From the NCBI RefSeq assembly GCF_046630445.1, contig NC_092338.1, positions 223,521,501 to 223,585,500 of the forward strand: a stretch of DNA of 64,000 nt, in the 5' to 3' direction. The notes below the pieces were generated by a model. The model had not been told where the DNA came from, did no database searches, and worked only from the letters and a program-made list of their open reading frames with translations. Shown one piece after another: positions 33,518 to 44,196 of the stretch (its first letter is position 1; each line of letters begins with the position of its first letter). The DNA is from Rutidosis leptorrhynchoides. Its lineage: Eukaryota; Streptophyta; Magnoliopsida; Asterales; Asteraceae. Position numbers and translations under genes: made by a program.

Positions 33518-33526
33518 GGCGGGAAA
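33518..33526 (+). promoter_or_regulatory. E2F-type site in the FEN1 promoter
   Basis: GGCGGGAAA is the reverse complement of the E2F consensus TTTCCCGCC. It lies 94 bp before the ATG at 33620. E2F sites drive S-phase replication genes in plants, so its presence fits FEN1. Confidence 0.65.
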
Positions 33527-33619
33527 ATCGTCAGAAGAAGCCCTAATTCAGATATACAGAAATTGGTGCAATTCTCTCTGCAATTTCTTTTCACAATATC
33601 TCTCTATCCGTTTGAATAC

Positions 33620-36600
33620 ATGGGCATAAAGGTATGTATTTTACACTAATTAATGATATTTTATTCTTCTCTTCGTTCTTGATTATTGTAATCTTAAACT
33701 TGTTTATGTAATTATTAGGGTTTAACGAAGCTTCTAGCGGACAATGCCCCGAAGTCGATGAAAGAACAGAAATTTGAAAGCTATTTTGGTCGGAAAATTG
33801 CTATTGATGCTAGCATGAGCATCTATCAGTTTCTGGTAACTTATTCTTATTTTATTACGAGTATACTACTATAATTTTGGACATTTTTGGGTGTATAATA
33901 TTATCAGTTCGTATCGTATTTTAACTGTGTAGATTGTTGTTGGAAGAGTTGGAACTGAGATGCTGACTAATGAATCTGGTGAAGTAACTAGGTATTGATT
34001 TGATTCACATTGTGTGTGTGTGTGTGTATTGATGTAATTTTTTCACATTGTGTGTGTGTATTGAGGTTGCGGACGTCTTGTGTTCGAACCTTACCCGAAG
34101 GGATTTTGCCACATGCGATTCCCGTATGGATTCGTCGTGGGAGTTTCCTCTGGAGGGTCGGGAGGACTGTTGTAATAGTTCGACCAAGGAAATGATCGGG
34201 TGAGTGGGTTCCAAAATCCCGTTCGGGGCCCGTCAATAACCCTAACCGCCGTTCGTAAACCTACCGTTAGTGTGTAATTATTAGTTGAAACTATACTATA
34301 TGTGAATTCAAACGTTTCATTTCTGTTTAGTTGAAGAGAGTAGTTATTTTTTTTTACTCCTATTGGGATGTAACCTATATATTTACTTGTACATATTGCA
34401 GTCATTTGCAAGGGATGTTCAATCGGACGATTAGGCTTCTGGAGTCTGGATTGAAGCCAGTGTAATTATACTTTTAAATTTCCATTTGGTCATACGAGAC
34501 TTGATTTGATATTCGATTTGGTTTTATTTATTTGTTTGTTTGGTTATCTATTTATTTATATTTGTGTCGTCGTTTGATATACAAATGAACTTTCTTTTAT
34601 TCACAATTGTTCCTTTTTTTAAACAGTTATGTTTTCGATGGGGCACCTCCTGATTTGAAGAAGCAAGAGCTTGCAAAGCGGTAAATATAATATACTTGTT
34701 CCATATCTCATTTGTTTTTAATAAATATGTCAATGTCAATATTTGTAGTGTAAGGTTCATATTTTAGAGTTATGAAACAGTTACTCAAGGAGAGAAGATG
34801 CAACAGCTGGTTTAACTGAGGCGATACAGGTAATAATATACTGTAAGATTTATCTTCTACCTACAATGCATTTCACCTTTTAACTATTGCTTTCGCACAA
34901 CCCTTTTGTGACATATTATGTTTGCTGTTATTGTAGTCTGGCAACAAGGATGATATTGAGAAGTTTAGTAAACGTACAGTGAAGGTTAGTTGTGAATACG
35001 ACTTAACAAAATGAGAACGTAAAGATCCACATATATTAATAAATCTGTATGTAGGTTACACAACAACATAATGAGGATTGCAAGAAACTTCTGAGGCTTA
35101 TGGGAGTGCCTGTCATTGAGGTAACATTGTACTGTATTGGACGTATCAAATGAAGTATGTGTAGCAGATATGTAAAGTCTCATATTAATCTCCTGTTGTT
35201 ATCTTGTCTGTCAATTTATGTAGGCGCCATCTGAAGCAGAGGCACAATGTGCTGCTCTTTGCAAAGCTGATAAGGTATGTATAATTTTTCTAAAATTAAG
35301 TTCTTTTTCGGGGGGGCGGGGGTAAGTACAATGTATATATATGAATTCCACATATCAGCCAGAATGACAAAACTACAAAATAAATTATCTAGATCTGACT
35401 CATACTCTACAGAATTCAAGCCAATGTCATTTTGGAAGAGAGCCTTTGAACTTGATTTTGAAGTTACTGCAATAATTTGCAATTCCTCTTGTCACTTAAC
35501 ATCACTCTCCTCGCCATCATCACAAGTATCTCGTGAAAACCATGTGTAGAAACTTTGTTTTCGTGTGCCCGTGACACATGTATCTCCATGTTCTTTATCT
35601 GTCTCTTTGTCTGTGGTCCTTCGTACCTGGATTCATGTCCTCCATATTCTCAACTTGATCCGCCCTTTAACTCTCTAACTTCTCATTTGAAGGAGCAGTT
35701 GGTTCCCCATTGTCAATATCTTTTTCACGTCCCCATTCTCAATATTTCTTCACTTTTCATGCTAATAAGAACTTCAAATGCATTTGAAACTTTTGTACCT
35801 GTATCACTGTTAGCAGATGTAATCGAAGAGAAACGAAAATGAAATCTGATTTTAACTTACGTGTTTCTTGTATCTTTTCTTATCACACTTTGCTGTACAT
35901 GATAGACAATATATATAGATACAAAGTGGGCTGGAGATAGATAACCCTAGAAGATTCTAGCTAACCATACATTTAATGCACAACCAACAACTAACATATT
36001 AACACTCCCCCTCAAGCTGGAGCATAGATATTGATCATGCCCAGCTTGCCACAAAACCGACGGATACAATTTCCAGGTAATGCTTTGGTGTAGATATCAG
36101 CCAACTGTTCATTACTTTTAGCATGAGGTATTTTGATAATCCCTTCTTCTAACTTTTCTCGAGTGAAATGACAATCGACTTCTATATGCTTGGTCTTTTC
36201 ATGAAAGACAGGGTTGCTCACAATATGAATTGCTGCCTTGTTATCACACCATAAGTTCATCGGTTCCGATTGAGCAAGACCAATCTCGCCAAGAAGATTG
36301 CGAACCCATATAAGTTCACAAGTAGTCTGTGCCATGGCTCGATACTCAGATTCTGCGCTTGAACGAGATACCACATTCTGTTTCTTACTTTTCCAAGATA
36401 CAAGATTTCCTCCAACAAAGACACAATAACCTGTTGTAGATCGTTTAGTTGCGGGATCACCATTATAATCAACATCAGAAAACCCCTCAATGGTGTGATG
36501 ACCATGATTTTGGTATAAGATACCACGACCTGGTGTACCTTTCAAGTACTTTAAGATATGAGTGACGGCATCCCAGTGTGAGGTCCTTGGAGATGATAAG

Positions 36601-39600
36601 AACTGACTAACAACACTCACGGGAAAGGCAATATCAGGACGAGTGAGAGTAAGATAATTCAACTTGCCGACCGTTCTTCTATATTTTTCTGGATTCGTTA
36701 GAAGTTCTCCGTCATCTGCTTTTAACTTTATATTCGGTATCATTGGTGCTTCGCAAGTTTTAGCGTCAATCAAACCGGAATCACTGAGCACATCCAGGCA
36801 ATACTTTCTCTGCGATAAGAAAATGCCCTTTTTGCTTCGAGAGACTTCAATACCAAGAAAATATTTCAAAGGACCTAGATCCTTTGTTTGAAATTGGGTA
36901 CTTAGGAATGTTTTCATCCTGTTAATTCCTTCTTTATCACTCCCAGTAATTATAATATCATCCACATAAACAACAAGTAAAATGCACCCAGAGTTTGATG
37001 AAGCGAAGAATACCGAGTGGTCATGTGCACTTCTCATTAAGCCAAAGTCTCTTACCACAGTATTGAACTTCCTAAACCAGGCACGAGGAGATTGCTTCAA
37101 ACCATATATTGCTTTTCGTAATCTGCATACTTTACCCGACTCCCCCTGAGCAACAAACCCAGGTGGTTGCTCCATATAGACTTCTTCCTGCAAGTCTCCA
37201 TGTAAAAATGCATTCTTCACATCAAGTTGATGAAGTGTCCAATGATACGTAGCAGTAAGAGAAACAAATAATCTGATAGATGTGAGTTTAGCAACAGGAG
37301 AAAGAGTTTCGGAATAATCCACCCCGTATGTTTGAGCATAACCCTTAGCAACTAATCGGGCTTTCAACCGTGCCAAAGACCCATCAGGATTAACCTTTAT
37401 CGTGAAGACCCACTTACAACCAATTGCCTTTTTGGAAACAGGTAAGTCAACTAATGCCCAAGTGCCATTATGGTCAAGAGCATTCATCTCCTCAATCATA
37501 GCGGCACGCCATCCAGGATGAGCTAAGGCTTCACCAACAGTTTTCGGAATGGTGACAGAGTCTAGGGTAGCAACAAAAGAGCGAGAAGGTACGGACAATT
37601 TATCATAAGAGACAAAGGAAGCAATAGGATAAGTACATGTACGTTTACCTTTTCGAAGAGCAATAGGCATATCAGAATCTGAAACTGAAGATTGAGCGTC
37701 ATGAATATCACCAGAAGCATCACTTGGTGACTCACCGGAAGGATCTACCGACGATGATTGTGGTACAGAAGCGGGCACAGATGTAGGACGGGGACGTCGA
37801 CTGTATACATACTGAAGGTGATCAGATTGGCTAGATGGAACGGTAACTGGTGTGGGATCTGGTATAAGATCTGCTGTGGGATCTGGTGTGGGATCTGTTG
37901 TGGGATCCGGTGTGGGATCTGGAGTGGGTACTTCTACAACATATGCCAATAAGTCATCGCTATCGTCATGATTGCGAGAGGTGGACACCGGAAAGAAAGG
38001 TAACTTTTCTTGGAATGTGACATCTCGGGAAACAACATAACGTTGAAGAGTAGGAGAAAAGCATCTGTAACCTTTCTGAAGACGAGAGTATCCAAGGAAC
38101 ACACATTTAATGGACTTACGATCTAATTTAGTGAGGTGAGGCCGAGTGTCCCGCACAAAACAAGTACTACCAAAAATCTTTGGCTCAATCGGAAATAAAG
38201 ATTTTGTGGGAAACAAAACTGAATATGGAATGTCACCATTGAGAACGGCGGATGGCATTCGATTAATAAGGAAACATGCAGTTGAAACAGCGTCCGCCCA
38301 AAATGGTTTTGGAACATTCATTTGAAACAAAAGTGCTCGGGCAACTTCAAGAAGGTGTCGATTTTTTCGTTCTGCAACCCCATTTTGTGCCGGTGTGTCA
38401 ACACAAGATGACTCGTGAATGATACCATTTTGAAGCATATATGATGAAAACGATTCAGAAAGAAATTCTTTGGCGTTATCACTTCTCAAAGTTTGAACCT
38501 GAACCTGAAATTGTGTTTTTACTTCAGCAACAAATGAGCGAAAGTGAGTAAATACTTCAGATCGACTCTTCATCAAATAAAGCCATGTAACCCGAGAATA
38601 GTCATCGATAAAGGTAACGAAGTATTTAAATCCGGGTTTTGAAGTAACTGAACATGGACCCCAAACATCAGAGTGAACCAATTCAAATGGAGATGAAGCC
38701 CGTTTATTGACCCTGGGAGCTAAGTGGACCCGATGGTGTTTAGCAAACTGACACGGCTCACAATACAGAGAAGATAAAGTAGACAATTCAGGACATAATT
38801 TTTTCATATTCTGGAGAGAAGGATGTCCCAATCTACAATGCATCTCATAAGGAGATGATGACTTAGAGCATACCAAAGACCGTGGAATTCGTGTTTCAGG
38901 TTCAAGTATGTATAAACCATCAGATACCCGTCCTCTACCAATAACCTGCTTTGTCAATAAATCCTGGAAGACACAATAATCGGGATAAAGTAAAGCAACA
39001 CAGTTCAAATCACGGGTGATTTTACTAACAGATAGTAGATTAAACGAAAAGTTAGGTAGACTCAAAACGGATGACAATGAAATCGACGGGGTAAGATTGA
39101 TGGTGCCAGAACCTAGAACGGGAGAGGTAGTGCCATTTGCAATTGTGACATGAGATGGTTCTGATTTAAAATTGGAGAAGAGATGATGATTACCTGTCAT
39201 ATGATCTGAAGCACCAGAATCGATGACCCATTTAGAAGCCGATGATAAAAGGCATGTATTAGACTTACCCGTATCAGCAAAAGTAGCAAATGATTTCGCG
39301 AGTTTCACGGATTCTTTCAATTCAAGATACTCCTCATATTCCTCCGAAGAGATAATGAATGTAAAAAAACCTTTCATTTGTGACGAGAGTTTCTTTTTAT
39401 CACTCGTGATTATTTGCAATGACCAAAAATAAATTGGTACAAGTATATACGGATAAAATAAAAGCTTAACAAATAGGCAAATCAAAATCCCACACAGCCC
39501 ATATATATCCACCAATTCCAGAATATCCATTAAACAAGAGCAGTAAAATAGCAGCTAATTAAAACCCAATATCTCCAAAGCAAATGTCAGAGTAATAGCA

Positions 39601-42600
39601 GCAGCCAAAAAGGGAGACCAAAACAGATTCGAAAACAAAAAGTACCAAATTGGATCAATACACACTAGGGTATTGGTCGGAATTACCAGGCGACCTAACA
39701 GGAAGAAAAAACGGCGGAAGACAACAGCTCACGCGCCGGCGCGTGAAGTTCCGTCAGCGGTGGTGGGCGGCGCGTGGGGTGCTTACAGTGCTCGAAAAAC
39801 TGGCGCACTCACAGGGTGCCCTAAACGCGACCTTCTGAGTCGATTGAAAGTGGTGGTGAGATACGAAAATCACTCTCTCGGGTGATTTCAAACGGCAGCA
39901 GCGGTGGTGATGACACCTTGTACTCACGGGGTACAATACATCTCTCTGAAACTCTCACAACCACTCACAAAGATGCTCTCACAGGTACAGCTTTGATACC
40001 ATGTAATCGAAGAGAAACGAAGATGAAATCTAATTTTAACTTGCGTGTTTCTTGTATCTTTTCTTATCACACTTTGCTGTACATGATAGACAATATATAT
40101 AGATACAAAGTGGGCTGGAGATAGATAACCCTAGAAGATTCTAGCCAACCATACATTTAATGCACAACCAACAACTAACATATTAACAGCAGCATTCGTA
40201 ACGATGTTAGAAGACGAGTATCCTTTTCCTGCCCAACTGGAAATAAACAAATATAGGCTTGGCAATTAACCCAACTGGAATGCCCCTCATTGGTCATCGT
40301 TGCTCCACATTCTCTTTGGCCAAAATCTTGCATGCTTTCGCACCTTGGGGTTCAATTATACTAAACATGAATAGTAGTTAGGTTACATCCTGCATCCTCC
40401 AATATAGGTACCGCCACAACTGAGGTAGCAATAACTCGCTACTCGACGAGTAATCGGTTTGGACTTTTTAGTCATTTAGTAATAAATTTTAAAATTATAT
40501 GCGTAAATATAGAAGAAAAGCATACAAAAACATAAATATTAACATAATTGTGTGAAAACATAAACGTAATTGTTCATTTGTTCGAAAACTCTAAAATTCT
40601 AGATAAAATCCATATTAAAATGGTAACCAATTTTGACCCTGACTCAAAAATCCGATTTGATCAGTTCACCGATGTTGACTGACTAATTGAATGAATTTTG
40701 AAAAATCGGATCGGTCTGTATTTTTAAAAAGGAGTAATCGGGAGTATTCGGGATTTTTTTGCAACAGTGTCCACAACCATGGTCTCTTTTAGTGCATTCT
40801 CCGCCCATACTTCAATCATAGCTCTTGCATAATCAGACTTACCCCAAGACTCCACGCACATCGAACTAGTGTATGAGTCTAGTATAATCTTTGAACTCCC
40901 AAGTTCAGTGGATCAAACCATCTTCCGTGTATGCTGAAACAGGAACATCATAAAGTTTCACCCTAACCGGAATCTTGGTCTAGTCTTCTTTTATAATAGG
41001 CTTGCGTATGGTGACCATTTTCTGATTATGATTGGAACCGGGTGAATCATTCAAGGACCATTCTCCATCTCCTTAGCTGATGCAAGCTTGAAGAAAAAGA
41101 TTTCTTTCTTAAGGAGGCCAAATTTTATCCAAGCATTCTTTGCATAGTTTTCAACCCCAAACGCTCTTTAACTTCCAATATTAAGACAAAGGAACTGCAA
41201 CATTATTAAACTGTAATCTTTAATATTAAGTATAATAGAAATAGAAATAAAAATAAAAATGTAAAGTCAAGTTAACTTGCTCTTGTATATAATTAGGTTT
41301 ATGCTGTTGCATCTGAAGATATGGATTCCCTTACTTTTGGAGCACCCAAATTTCTTCGCCATTTGATGGATCCTAGCTCAAGGAAGATTCCTGTTATGGA
41401 ATTTGATGTTTCTAAGGTGCTGCTGGATTACATATAAAGTATATATGCCACTCACCGTTTGGCGATTATATTATATGATTTTAACATTAAAATGGTGATA
41501 TTTCAGGTTTTGGAGGAACTCAATCTCACAATGGATCAGTTTATTGATCTGTGCATTTTATGTGGGTGTGATTATTGTGACAGCATTAAAGGTAATACAT
41601 ATACCATATATGTATACCATCACATTTAATTTAAATTAAATTGCTTTTATACCACTAACCTGCAAAACTATTTTACAAGAACCTTTTAATAATAATTTTT
41701 TTCCCTATCTAAATCCTACTAGGTATTGGTGGCCAAACAGCTTTGAAGCTCATTCGTCAACATGGGTCAATAGAAAGTATTTTGGAGAATATAAACAGAG
41801 AAAGGTTTGTTCTTTTTTTTTCTTCTTATCTAATTACATAATAATCATTTTTATATATTTTGATTTAATATTTAATATATCTACCATATGCTCTGTAAAC
41901 AACGCCAACATTTAAGATATGTTTTTGTATTTGCAGATATCAAATACCTGAGGATTGGCCATATGAGGAGGCTCGGCGTCTTTTCAAAGAACCTTTGGTC
42001 TGTGTTGATGATGAGCAGATTGAACTTAAATGGAGTGCTCCAGATGAAGAAGTGAGTGTTGTTTTTAAAACAATTTATAATGTCAGATTGCTTGTTAAAT
42101 TTTCCACTTCTTTTTATAGGTCTAAATTGTATTTGTTCTTTTGCTCTCAGGGCTTGTTAAACTTCTTGGTGACGGAAAATGGATTCAACAGTGACAGAGT
42201 CAAAAAGGCATGATTACGCGATTATTTGATTAATTTTTTATGTATTCCCTCATACACCTTTGCTATCTGCATCATTAGTTTCTATATACGAGATTGATTG
42301 TGAATTCTTATATTAGGCTGTTGAGAAAATAAAAGCTTCCAAGAACAAGTCTTCACAGAATCGGTACGAAAAGTAATGAATTGTTTGTTCAACTGATTTT
42401 TTACTTTCCGTTTCTAATTTCTTTTCTTTTAACCCTGAACCAGATTGGAATCGTTCTTCAAACCAGTCGTTAGCACGTCTGCTCCTATTAAACGGAAGGT
42501 AAGTTTAATTTGACAGTAATAAATCTTGTGATATTCTTTATGTTCTTGAAGGTTTTTGTCACCTATATCTCTTTAGTAGTCGTAGTTAGTTAAATTCGGT

Positions 42601-43639
42601 CCTTGTTAGAGCTCCGTGGTGGTAGTCTATCTGTTTAGTTAGCTATCGATTCCCGTATAATGTCTGCTTGAGTTCTATATATATATATATATAGAATAAG
42701 TAAAAACAAATGTGTAATTTCAATTGCAATCTACCTTAATGTCCGAATACACTGGCTGTCAGGAAACTAGATGCATTCTCGGATCTACAAAACAAGTAAT
42801 CGAGAGTAAGATATACAATCGAGCATCTCGACAGATCATAAGCAGCTTTAGTCCTCCAGTTGTAGTAGGTCTGCATTCCAGGAACCCCATGATGTTGTCA
42901 AAAAGCTTTTGCTTTGGGACATGATATGCAAAAATGGTGAAATTTTAAAATTCAGCTACACATATTATCTTCTATATTTGTTCAATGTCAACACCATGGA
43001 CTACATGAAAGTTTCATTTTCTTCTTAATCCCAAACAAGGTTGCGAAAATGGTTACTTGCCTACTCGGGGAGTACTCGGTCGGGACTTTTTAGGAGTACT
43101 CGGTAACTCGACTCGGGGAGTACACTATTGTTGACCAAGTTTGACTTTGACCGATGTTTACTGAGCTTTGACCAATTTTGACTGATTTTCCGAGTAATCC
43201 CGATTTTTGGCCGAGATTTGACCGTTCCGAGTAACCCTGAGTTTTGGCCGAGTTTTGACTGATTTTGATCAAGTTTGACCGATTTTGACCAAGTACTCTT
43301 CAAGTTGCTAAAAAACGACTTCTCGTCGAGTAATTCCAAGTTCTGGACAGTGATCCCAAATGAGTTGAGTTTGTGAACATTTTCCACTCTGAACTTAAAT
43401 ATGAAATTTGTGCAAGTAGAAATACCCTTTGCCCAAGATATATAACTTGATAACGCTTTTCATTGTTAGTACTTGTATTGGTTCTCTATAGAATCGAAGA
43501 AACAGCACATTGTGTTTGCATTTCTGTAAGGTATGCCTGATTTTATTTGCACTGTGTGTGGCAGGACGCTAATGAGAAGGCTTCAAAAGAAGCAGCCAAC
43601 AAAAAAGCAAAGTCAGGACCTGGTAGAAAAAAGAAATAG
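33620..43639 (+). CDS. FEN1: Flap endonuclease 1, 17 exons
   Basis: FEN1 cuts 5' flaps during Okazaki fragment maturation and long-patch base excision repair in the nucleus. Exons: 33620-33631, 33719-33835, 33933-33991, 34402-34461, 34627-34680, 34781-34829, 34937-34984, 35055-35120, 35224-35274, 41297-41416, 41507-41591, 41723-41804, 41937-42051, 42151-42207, 42317-42363, 42444-42498, 43565-43639. They sum to 1152 nt, or 383 aa, the usual plant length. The N domain starts [15 protein letters not shown]. Catalytic acids are present at D34, D87, E159/E161, D180/D182 and D234, with the helix-turn-helix [10 protein letters not shown] after them. The PCNA-binding box QNRLESFF is at 339-346, followed by a Lys-rich tail. 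Intron 14 appears to be GC-AG. Intron 9 is 6.0 kb because of a copia insertion. Nothing in the coding sequence looks broken. Confidence 0.96.
35400..35817 (-). pseudogene. Possible C-terminal part of a DUF4283/LINE-like relic
   Basis: This minus-strand sequence in FEN1 intron 9 has short open stretches with stops. One ([11 protein letters not shown]) resembles the Ser/Asn-Phe-Asp-Ala-Leu segment downstream of DUF4283 in plant LINE ORF1 proteins. The copia element sits between it and the DUF4283 core at 40775-41060. Assignment rests on position and weak similarity. Confidence 0.35.
35818..36004 (-). repeat. 3' LTR of the FEN1-intron copia (187 bp)
   Basis: It runs from TGTAATCGAAG to CATATTAACA. 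It is the same length as the other LTR, with about four substitutions by eye. Confidence 0.93.
36005..36023 (-). promoter_or_regulatory. Polypurine tract of the FEN1-intron copia
   Basis: The sense strand reads CCAGCTTGAGGGGGAG directly before the LTR start TGTTAATATG. Confidence 0.8.
36012..39530 (-). CDS. Copia polyprotein without most of gag
   Basis: This open frame of 1172 codons has the copia order. Protease ([13 protein letters not shown]) is near residue 110. The pre-integrase zinc region ([21 protein letters not shown]) is near 230-265. The integrase core is at about 285-430 ([30 protein letters not shown]). A Pro-Asp-Thr repeat linker ([14 protein letters not shown]) is near 540. 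RT is at about 690-900 ([23 protein letters not shown]). RNase H is at the end ([28 protein letters not shown]). The first 90 residues do not look like gag and lack a CCHC knuckle, so the annotated Met is probably not original and gag was deleted. The frame has no stop despite this. Confidence 0.9.
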   Translation of the reverse strand: MDILELVDIYGLCGILICLFVKLLFYPYILVPIYFWSLQIITSDKKKLSSQMKGFFTFIISSEEYEEYLELKESVKLAKSFATFADTGKSNTCLLSSASKWVIDSGASDHMTGNHHLFSNFKSEPSHVTIANGTTSPVLGSGTINLTPSISLSSVLSLPNFSFNLLSVSKITRDLNCVALLYPDYCVFQDLLTKQVIGRGRVSDGLYILEPETRIPRSLVCSKSSSPYEMHCRLGHPSLQNMKKLCPELSTLSSLYCEPCQFAKHHRVHLAPRVNKRASSPFELVHSDVWGPCSVTSKPGFKYFVTFIDDYSRVTWLYLMKSRSEVFTHFRSFVAEVKTQFQVQVQTLRSDNAKEFLSESFSSYMLQNGIIHESSCVDTPAQNGVAERKNRHLLEVARALLFQMNVPKPFWADAVSTACFLINRMPSAVLNGDIPYSVLFPTKSLFPIEPKIFGSTCFVRDTRPHLTKLDRKSIKCVFLGYSRLQKGYRCFSPTLQRYVVSRDVTFQEKLPFFPVSTSRNHDDSDDLLAYVVEVPTPDPTPDPTTDPTPDPTADLIPDPTPVTVPSSQSDHLQYVYSRRPRPTSVPASVPQSSSVDPSGESPSDASGDIHDAQSSVSDSDMPIALRKGKRTCTYPIASFVSYDKLSVPSRSFVATLDSVTIPKTVGEALAHPGWRAAMIEEMNALDHNGTWALVDLPVSKKAIGCKWVFTIKVNPDGSLARLKARLVAKGYAQTYGVDYSETLSPVAKLTSIRLFVSLTATYHWTLHQLDVKNAFLHGDLQEEVYMEQPPGFVAQGESGKVCRLRKAIYGLKQSPRAWFRKFNTVVRDFGLMRSAHDHSVFFASSNSGCILLVVYVDDIIITGSDKEGINRMKTFLSTQFQTKDLGPLKYFLGIEVSRSKKGIFLSQRKYCLDVLSDSGLIDAKTCEAPMIPNIKLKADDGELLTNPEKYRRTVGKLNYLTLTRPDIAFPVSVVSQFLSSPRTSHWDAVTHILKYLKGTPGRGILYQNHGHHTIEGFSDVDYNGDPATKRSTTGYCVFVGGNLVSWKSKKQNVVSRSSAESEYRAMAQTTCELIWVRNLLGEIGLAQSEPMNLWCDNKAAIHIVSNPVFHEKTKHIEVDCHFTREKLEEGIIKIPHAKSNEQLADIYTKALPGNCIRRFCGKLGMINIYAPA
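39531..40001 (-). other. 5' leader of the copia element
   Basis: This is a non-coding region between the primer site and the ORF. It contains a perfect 16-base palindrome, CACGCGCCGGCGCGTG (39730-39745), and is locally GC-rich compared with its surroundings. Confidence 0.6.
39990..40001 (-). promoter_or_regulatory. Primer binding site of the FEN1-intron copia
   Basis: The sense strand reads TGGTATCAAAGC next to the LTR, one mismatch from the initiator-Met primer site. Confidence 0.8.
40002..40188 (-). repeat. 5' LTR of the FEN1-intron copia (187 bp)
   Basis: It matches 35818-36004 in length and sequence apart from about four substitutions. It ends TATTAACA before the GCAGC target copy. Confidence 0.93.
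40430..40760. repeat. Intronic repeat with ACTCG/GAGTAATCG motifs
   Basis: It starts with an ACTCGACGAGTAATCGG palindromic phrase and ends with GGAGTAATCGGGAGTATTCG, and contains TTTTGACC-type phrases. A similar composition recurs in intron 16 (43041-43330), so both may be copies of one unnamed repeat family. Confidence 0.4.
40775..41060 (-). pseudogene. DUF4283 fragment (LINE ORF1-like)
   Basis: On the minus strand the pieces [18 protein letters not shown], then a [11 protein letters not shown]-like stretch with stops, then [22 protein letters not shown] can be read across frames. They match the DUF4283 domain common in plant LINE ORF1 and zinc-knuckle proteins. Several stops and shifts show it is dead. 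It lies in FEN1 intron 9. Confidence 0.7.
43041..43330. repeat. ACTCGG/TTTGACC-rich repeat in FEN1 intron 16
   Basis: Phrases GGAGTACTCGG and GTTTGACTTTGACC recur several times. The start (CTACTCGGGGAGTACTCGG) and the end (CTTCTCGTCGAGTAATTCC) are partly inverted. It explains part of the 1.07-kb intron 16. Confidence 0.45.
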
Positions 43640-44196
43640 GATTGTGTTGTACTTCGTAAGTGTTATGTTTTGGACCGTATACTGCAGATGTCTTGTTTTG
43701 TAACTTGGTAGTGCGCACAGTTTCTCATGTAACGTTGAGTTTCTTCATTGTCTGATACTAGTTTCTTTCAACAATGGTGTTGGTTATCTTTAATCAGAAT
43801 AACTATTTTCAAAAGCATGTTAATTATTATTAGAAGTCTGTTAAATTCAATTTCCTACCCAAATTCTCTTTATAAAACTGACCACAACCTAACCAAAATT
43901 AAACTAGTGTAATACTGGGGGCTTTGCCCCAGGAAAACTAGTTTTTGAAAGGTACTATGCATTTATTAATAGACGAACTGTTTGTGCGTTTTGTCAAAGA
44001 AGAATGTACAGGTTAAAAAGAGACATGGAAGAATAATATTTCCGATGAACAATAGTGCATTAGTGATTAGTGATTAGTGTAGTTTGAGTCTATTACAAGT
44101 TCATGAGTAATCAACCAACCTACCAATTACATGCATCCAATGTAACTTTCATTATATGTAACTTTCATAAACCAAAAAGGGTTACTAGCCTATAAC
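43640..44196 (+). other. FEN1 3' flank
   Basis: It contains the expected 3' UTR of FEN1 and no other gene. A GC-rich hairpin lies at 43915-43932. No polyadenylation signal stood out. Confidence 0.5.
43915..43942 (+). mobile_element. Helitron-like 3' end candidate
   Basis: The stem CTGGGG/CCCCAG with loop GCTTTG is followed five bases later by CTAG then T. A GC hairpin just before CTRR-T is the usual 3' end of a Helitron. No matching 5' TC end was placed, so this may also be a simple foldback (AAACTAGT/ACTAGTTT flanks). Confidence 0.3.

Larger units (their letters stand above)
35818..40188 (-). mobile_element. Ty1/copia element in FEN1 intron 9
   Basis: This is a complete unit with two 187-bp LTRs, a PPT and primer site, in antisense to FEN1. 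Flanking bases GCAGA (35813-35817) and GCAGC (40189-40193) fit a 5-bp target duplication with one later change. The interior encodes protease to RNase H but lacks most of gag, so it is non-autonomous. It accounts for 4.4 kb of the 6.0-kb intron. Confidence 0.93.

Noticed and set aside
33988-34411. Several ORFs with Thr/His runs near a GT repeat
   Set aside because: They lie in FEN1 intron 3 and come from a TG microsatellite.
37758-37952. Cys/Gly-rich plus ORF resembling a small secreted peptide
   Set aside because: It is the antisense of the Pro-Asp-Thr linker of the copia polyprotein.
41995-42213. 72-codon ORF in the plus strand
   Set aside because: It is readthrough of FEN1 exon 13, intron 13 and exon 14.
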